Origin: an uncultured Opitutaceae bacterium
GTDB lineage: Bacteria; Verrucomicrobiota; Verrucomicrobiae; Opitutales; Opitutaceae
Assembly (NCBI GenBank): GCA_946482625.1
Contig: CAMLSH010000150.1
Span: 1-8,424, forward strand
Length of the DNA stretch: 8,424 nt
Direction: 5' to 3'
In this document: one piece after another, positions 6,664 through 8,424 of the stretch
Position numbering within the stretch: the first letter of the stretch is position 1
Layout of the letters: each line of letters opens with the position of its first letter
Notes under the pieces: model-generated
Told to the model about the DNA's origin: nothing
The model's input: the letters and a program-made list of their open reading frames with translations, nothing else
Database searches by the model: none
Program-made: the position numbers and the translations under genes

Positions 6664-6670
6664 AAGGGAA
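6664..6670 (-). promoter_or_regulatory. Pyrimidine-rich leader motif before the small membrane protein
   Basis: On the minus strand TTCCCTT stands exactly 12 nt before the ATG at 6651. The leader has no purine-rich Shine-Dalgarno sequence. The same 7-mer at the same spacing precedes the ABC permease gene upstream. A pyrimidine-rich leader could aid ribosome recruitment, for example through ribosomal protein S1, but it may be coincidence. Confidence 0.25.
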
Positions 6671-6677
6671 CGCGGCG

Positions 6678-8372
6678 CTACACGCGGAAGATGGCGCCCA
6701 GTTTTTTGCCGAGGAGAAGGCTGAGGCCGACGATGGTGACACCGAGGAAAGCCATGGCCCAGACGCCGAGGGCGGAGGCAATGAATTTGCCGTCACCGAG
6801 GAGCTGGAAGAGTTCGAGGATGGCTTTGGTGATCGGGTAGAAGACCTGTTTTTGCGCGAGGATGAGCGAGTCGCTGACCTCGAGCATGGCGAAGGCGAAG
6901 GCGAGGAGTCCGCCGGCGATGAGATTGGCGGTGATGAGCGGAAGCGTGATCTTGAAGGTGGCTTTGAGCGGCGGGCAGCCGAGGTTTTGCGCGGCTTCTT
7001 CGAGCGTTTCGCTGGTCTGCTGGAAGCCGGCCGCGGCAGAGCGGACTACATAGGGCAGGCGGCGGACCGAATACGCGATGATGAGGAGGATGGTCGGGTC
7101 TTTCGTTGGGTTGAGGAACGCGAAGAATTTCCCGTCCTGACTCATCGCGAGATAACCGAAGGCGAGGACGAGGCCGGGGACGGCGAGGGGGAGCATCGCG
7201 AGGAAATCGAGGACTTGGCGTCCCGCGATTTTGGTGCGGACAACGACATAGGCGATGGCAATGCCGAGGAAGATGTCGATGACGGTGGAGATGCTGGCGA
7301 ACTTGAGGCTGTTGGCGATGGCCGGAACGGTGAGGTCGTGGCCGAGCGCGATCTGGAAGTTTTCCAACGTGTAGCTTTTCGGAAGCACGCTCGCGTACCA
7401 ATCGCTGGAGAACGCGACGAGGATCACGCCGATGTGCGGAAGCACGGCGATGAAGGTGATACCGGCAAAGAGCGCGGTGCAAAGCCAGGCGCGCCGAGCG
7501 GGCAGGGCGCGGGCTCCGCCGGAGCTGGTGGCCTTGGCCATCATGGCGTGGCCGGCGCGCCCGAAAAGTCCTTTGCCGATCGCGTAAAGCAGCGTGGTGC
7601 TGGCGAGCATGACTGCCACGAGCGCGTAGGGAAACGGGCTGCCGCCGATGTCTTTCAGGCCGTAGAAAATCTGGACGGAGGTGACGTGCGGATAATCGAA
7701 GATCAGCGGAACGCCGAGCTCGGTGAATGCCCAGATGAAGACGATGGTGCCGCCAGCGAACAGGCCGGGCTTCATGAGCGGCAGGGTGATCTTGAAGAAG
7801 CGGCGGAAGCCGGTGCAGCCGAGGTTTTGGGCGGCTTCCTCCATCGCGGGGTCGATGTTGGCAAGGGCGGCGACGGCGTTGAGGTAGATAATTGGATACA
7901 GCGAAAGTGCCTGGACGACTGCGATGCCCCAGAACTGGTTCGCGGCAAACCAGTCGTAGGTCCAGCCCTCGGGCTGGATGCCGAGGTTGATGATGAGGGC
8001 GTTGAGCGCGCCGTACTGGCCGAAGATTTGTTTGATGCCGATGGCGCCGACGAAGGGCGGCAGGATCATCGGAATCAGGACGAGCGAGCTGAGGATGCCT
8101 TTACCGGGAAAAAGAAAACGGTCGGAGACGAAGGCGAGAGGAAGCGCGATGAGCAGGGCGAGCGTCGTTGTTGAGCAAGCGAGAAGGAAGGCGTTGCCGA
8201 GGCCGCCGAGGTAGGTCGGGTCGCTGAGGAGGAGGCCGAGAAACTCGAACGTGAGTTTGCCGTCGGCGTCGATGAAGCCGCCTTTGAGAATCTGGAAAAT
8301 CGGCCAGATAAAAAACGCCGCGAAGAAGGCGGCCGTGAGCGCGAAAACGATGCGGGCGAAGGTTTGCGACAT
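6678..8372 (-). CDS. Fused two-domain ABC transporter permease (iron(III)/thiamine type)
   Basis: A 564-residue inner-membrane permease made of two homologous BPD-transport domains, each with about six membrane segments, joined by a basic Ser/Gly/Ala-rich linker near 278-297. The ATPase-contact EAA loops are at 178-199 and 458-479, both reading EEAAQNLGC then FKITLPL. Fused permeases of this size with two EAA loops are typical of the FbpB (ferric iron), ThiP (thiamine) and 2-aminoethylphosphonate importer group. Ferric iron is the most common annotation for such proteins, but the substrate is not determined by the sequence. A single fused chain would pair with a homodimeric ATPase and a periplasmic binding protein; neither is in the window. 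ATG 8372 is chosen because no other start codon lies upstream in the frame before the edge, though the frame stays open. It is the first visible gene of the leftward cluster. Confidence 0.93.
   Translation of the reverse strand: MSQTFARIVFALTAAFFAAFFIWPIFQILKGGFIDADGKLTFEFLGLLLSDPTYLGGLGNAFLLACSTTTLALLIALPLAFVSDRFLFPGKGILSSLVLIPMILPPFVGAIGIKQIFGQYGALNALIINLGIQPEGWTYDWFAANQFWGIAVVQALSLYPIIYLNAVAALANIDPAMEEAAQNLGCTGFRRFFKITLPLMKPGLFAGGTIVFIWAFTELGVPLIFDYPHVTSVQIFYGLKDIGGSPFPYALVAVMLASTTLLYAIGKGLFGRAGHAMMAKATSSGGARALPARRAWLCTALFAGITFIAVLPHIGVILVAFSSDWYASVLPKSYTLENFQIALGHDLTVPAIANSLKFASISTVIDIFLGIAIAYVVVRTKIAGRQVLDFLAMLPLAVPGLVLAFGYLAMSQDGKFFAFLNPTKDPTILLIIAYSVRRLPYVVRSAAAGFQQTSETLEEAAQNLGCPPLKATFKITLPLITANLIAGGLLAFAFAMLEVSDSLILAQKQVFYPITKAILELFQLLGDGKFIASALGVWAMAFLGVTIVGLSLLLGKKLGAIFRV
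6975..7001 (-). repeat. Second copy of the EAA-loop coding repeat
   Basis: The 27 nt encoding EEAAQNLGC in the second permease domain match the copy at 7815-7841 at 25 positions. Both differences are synonymous (GAA for GAG, GCG for GCC). The two copies are 840 nt apart, exactly the 280-codon offset between the two domains, so they are the equivalent sites of an internal duplication. Confidence 0.85.
7815..7841 (-). repeat. First copy of the EAA-loop coding repeat
   Basis: Encodes EEAAQNLGC of the first permease domain. It pairs with the copy at 6975-7001. Outside this block and the following FKITLPL the two domains are clearly diverged in protein sequence. Confidence 0.85.
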
Positions 8373-8384
8373 CGGGCGCGAAGT

Positions 8385-8391
8385 AAGGGAA
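8385..8391 (-). promoter_or_regulatory. Pyrimidine-rich leader motif before the ABC permease
   Basis: On the minus strand TTCCCTT precedes the permease ATG by 12 nt, within a leader of mainly C and T (CTTCTTCCCTTACTTC). No Shine-Dalgarno sequence is present. This matches the motif and spacing before the next gene. The remaining bases to the window edge (8392-8424) are GC-rich and show no promoter or stop codon in the permease frame, so the upstream gene, if any, lies beyond the edge. Confidence 0.25.
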
Positions 8392-8424
8392 GAAGGCGCG
8401 CGGTGGGAAGCGGGAAAGCAGGGA

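Noticed and set aside
6852..8174. 440-codon open frame on the plus strand opposite the permease
   Set aside because: The translation is a low-complexity mix of Asp, Glu, Gly and Arg that mirrors membrane-protein codons on the other strand, while the minus-strand product has two intact permease domains.

Overview
The window is a GC-rich, densely coded chromosomal segment with ordinary bacterial gene content. High GC with strong third-position bias, start codons without recognisable Shine-Dalgarno sequences, and the look of the proteins suggest an environmental bacterium, possibly of the Verrucomicrobia (Opitutaceae-like). This lineage guess rests on general resemblance and was not checked by any search. 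No phage, transposon, CRISPR, tRNA or rRNA signal was seen.

Layout. The left edge holds what may be the first codons of a leftward gene that runs off the window. Divergent from it is priA, the primosomal replication-restart helicase, complete with its eight zinc-binding cysteines. A gap of about 380 bp follows, containing two imperfect hairpins, a perfect 6-bp inverted repeat and a sigma-54-like -24/-12 element. These lead into a complete NtrC-type response regulator (receiver, AAA+, Fis-type helix-turn-helix). That gene ends at a strong intrinsic terminator. The next rightward gene encodes a quinone-oxidoreductase-like medium-chain dehydrogenase whose structural-zinc cysteines are absent.

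The right half is on the minus strand and converges on the dehydrogenase across a 34-bp gap. Reading leftward from the right edge it encodes a two-domain (fused) ABC permease of the iron(III)/thiamine (FbpB/ThiP-like) type, a small membrane protein with four predicted segments, and an EamA/DMT-family 10-helix transporter. Gaps of 26 and 2 nt suggest one transcription unit with translational coupling of the last two genes. The ATPase and binding protein that the permease needs are not in the window and may lie beyond the right edge.

Functional links between the two halves are not evident. The regulator is an orphan here, with no kinase in view, and its targets are unknown apart from a possible self-control hinted at by its own upstream region. 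No convincing new system was found. The most checkable points are the regulator's upstream region and GSFTGA loop, the pyrimidine-rich leaders with an identical 7-mer at identical spacing before two adjacent genes, the near-identical EAA loops in the fused permease, and the uncharacterised small membrane protein coupled to the DMT transporter.
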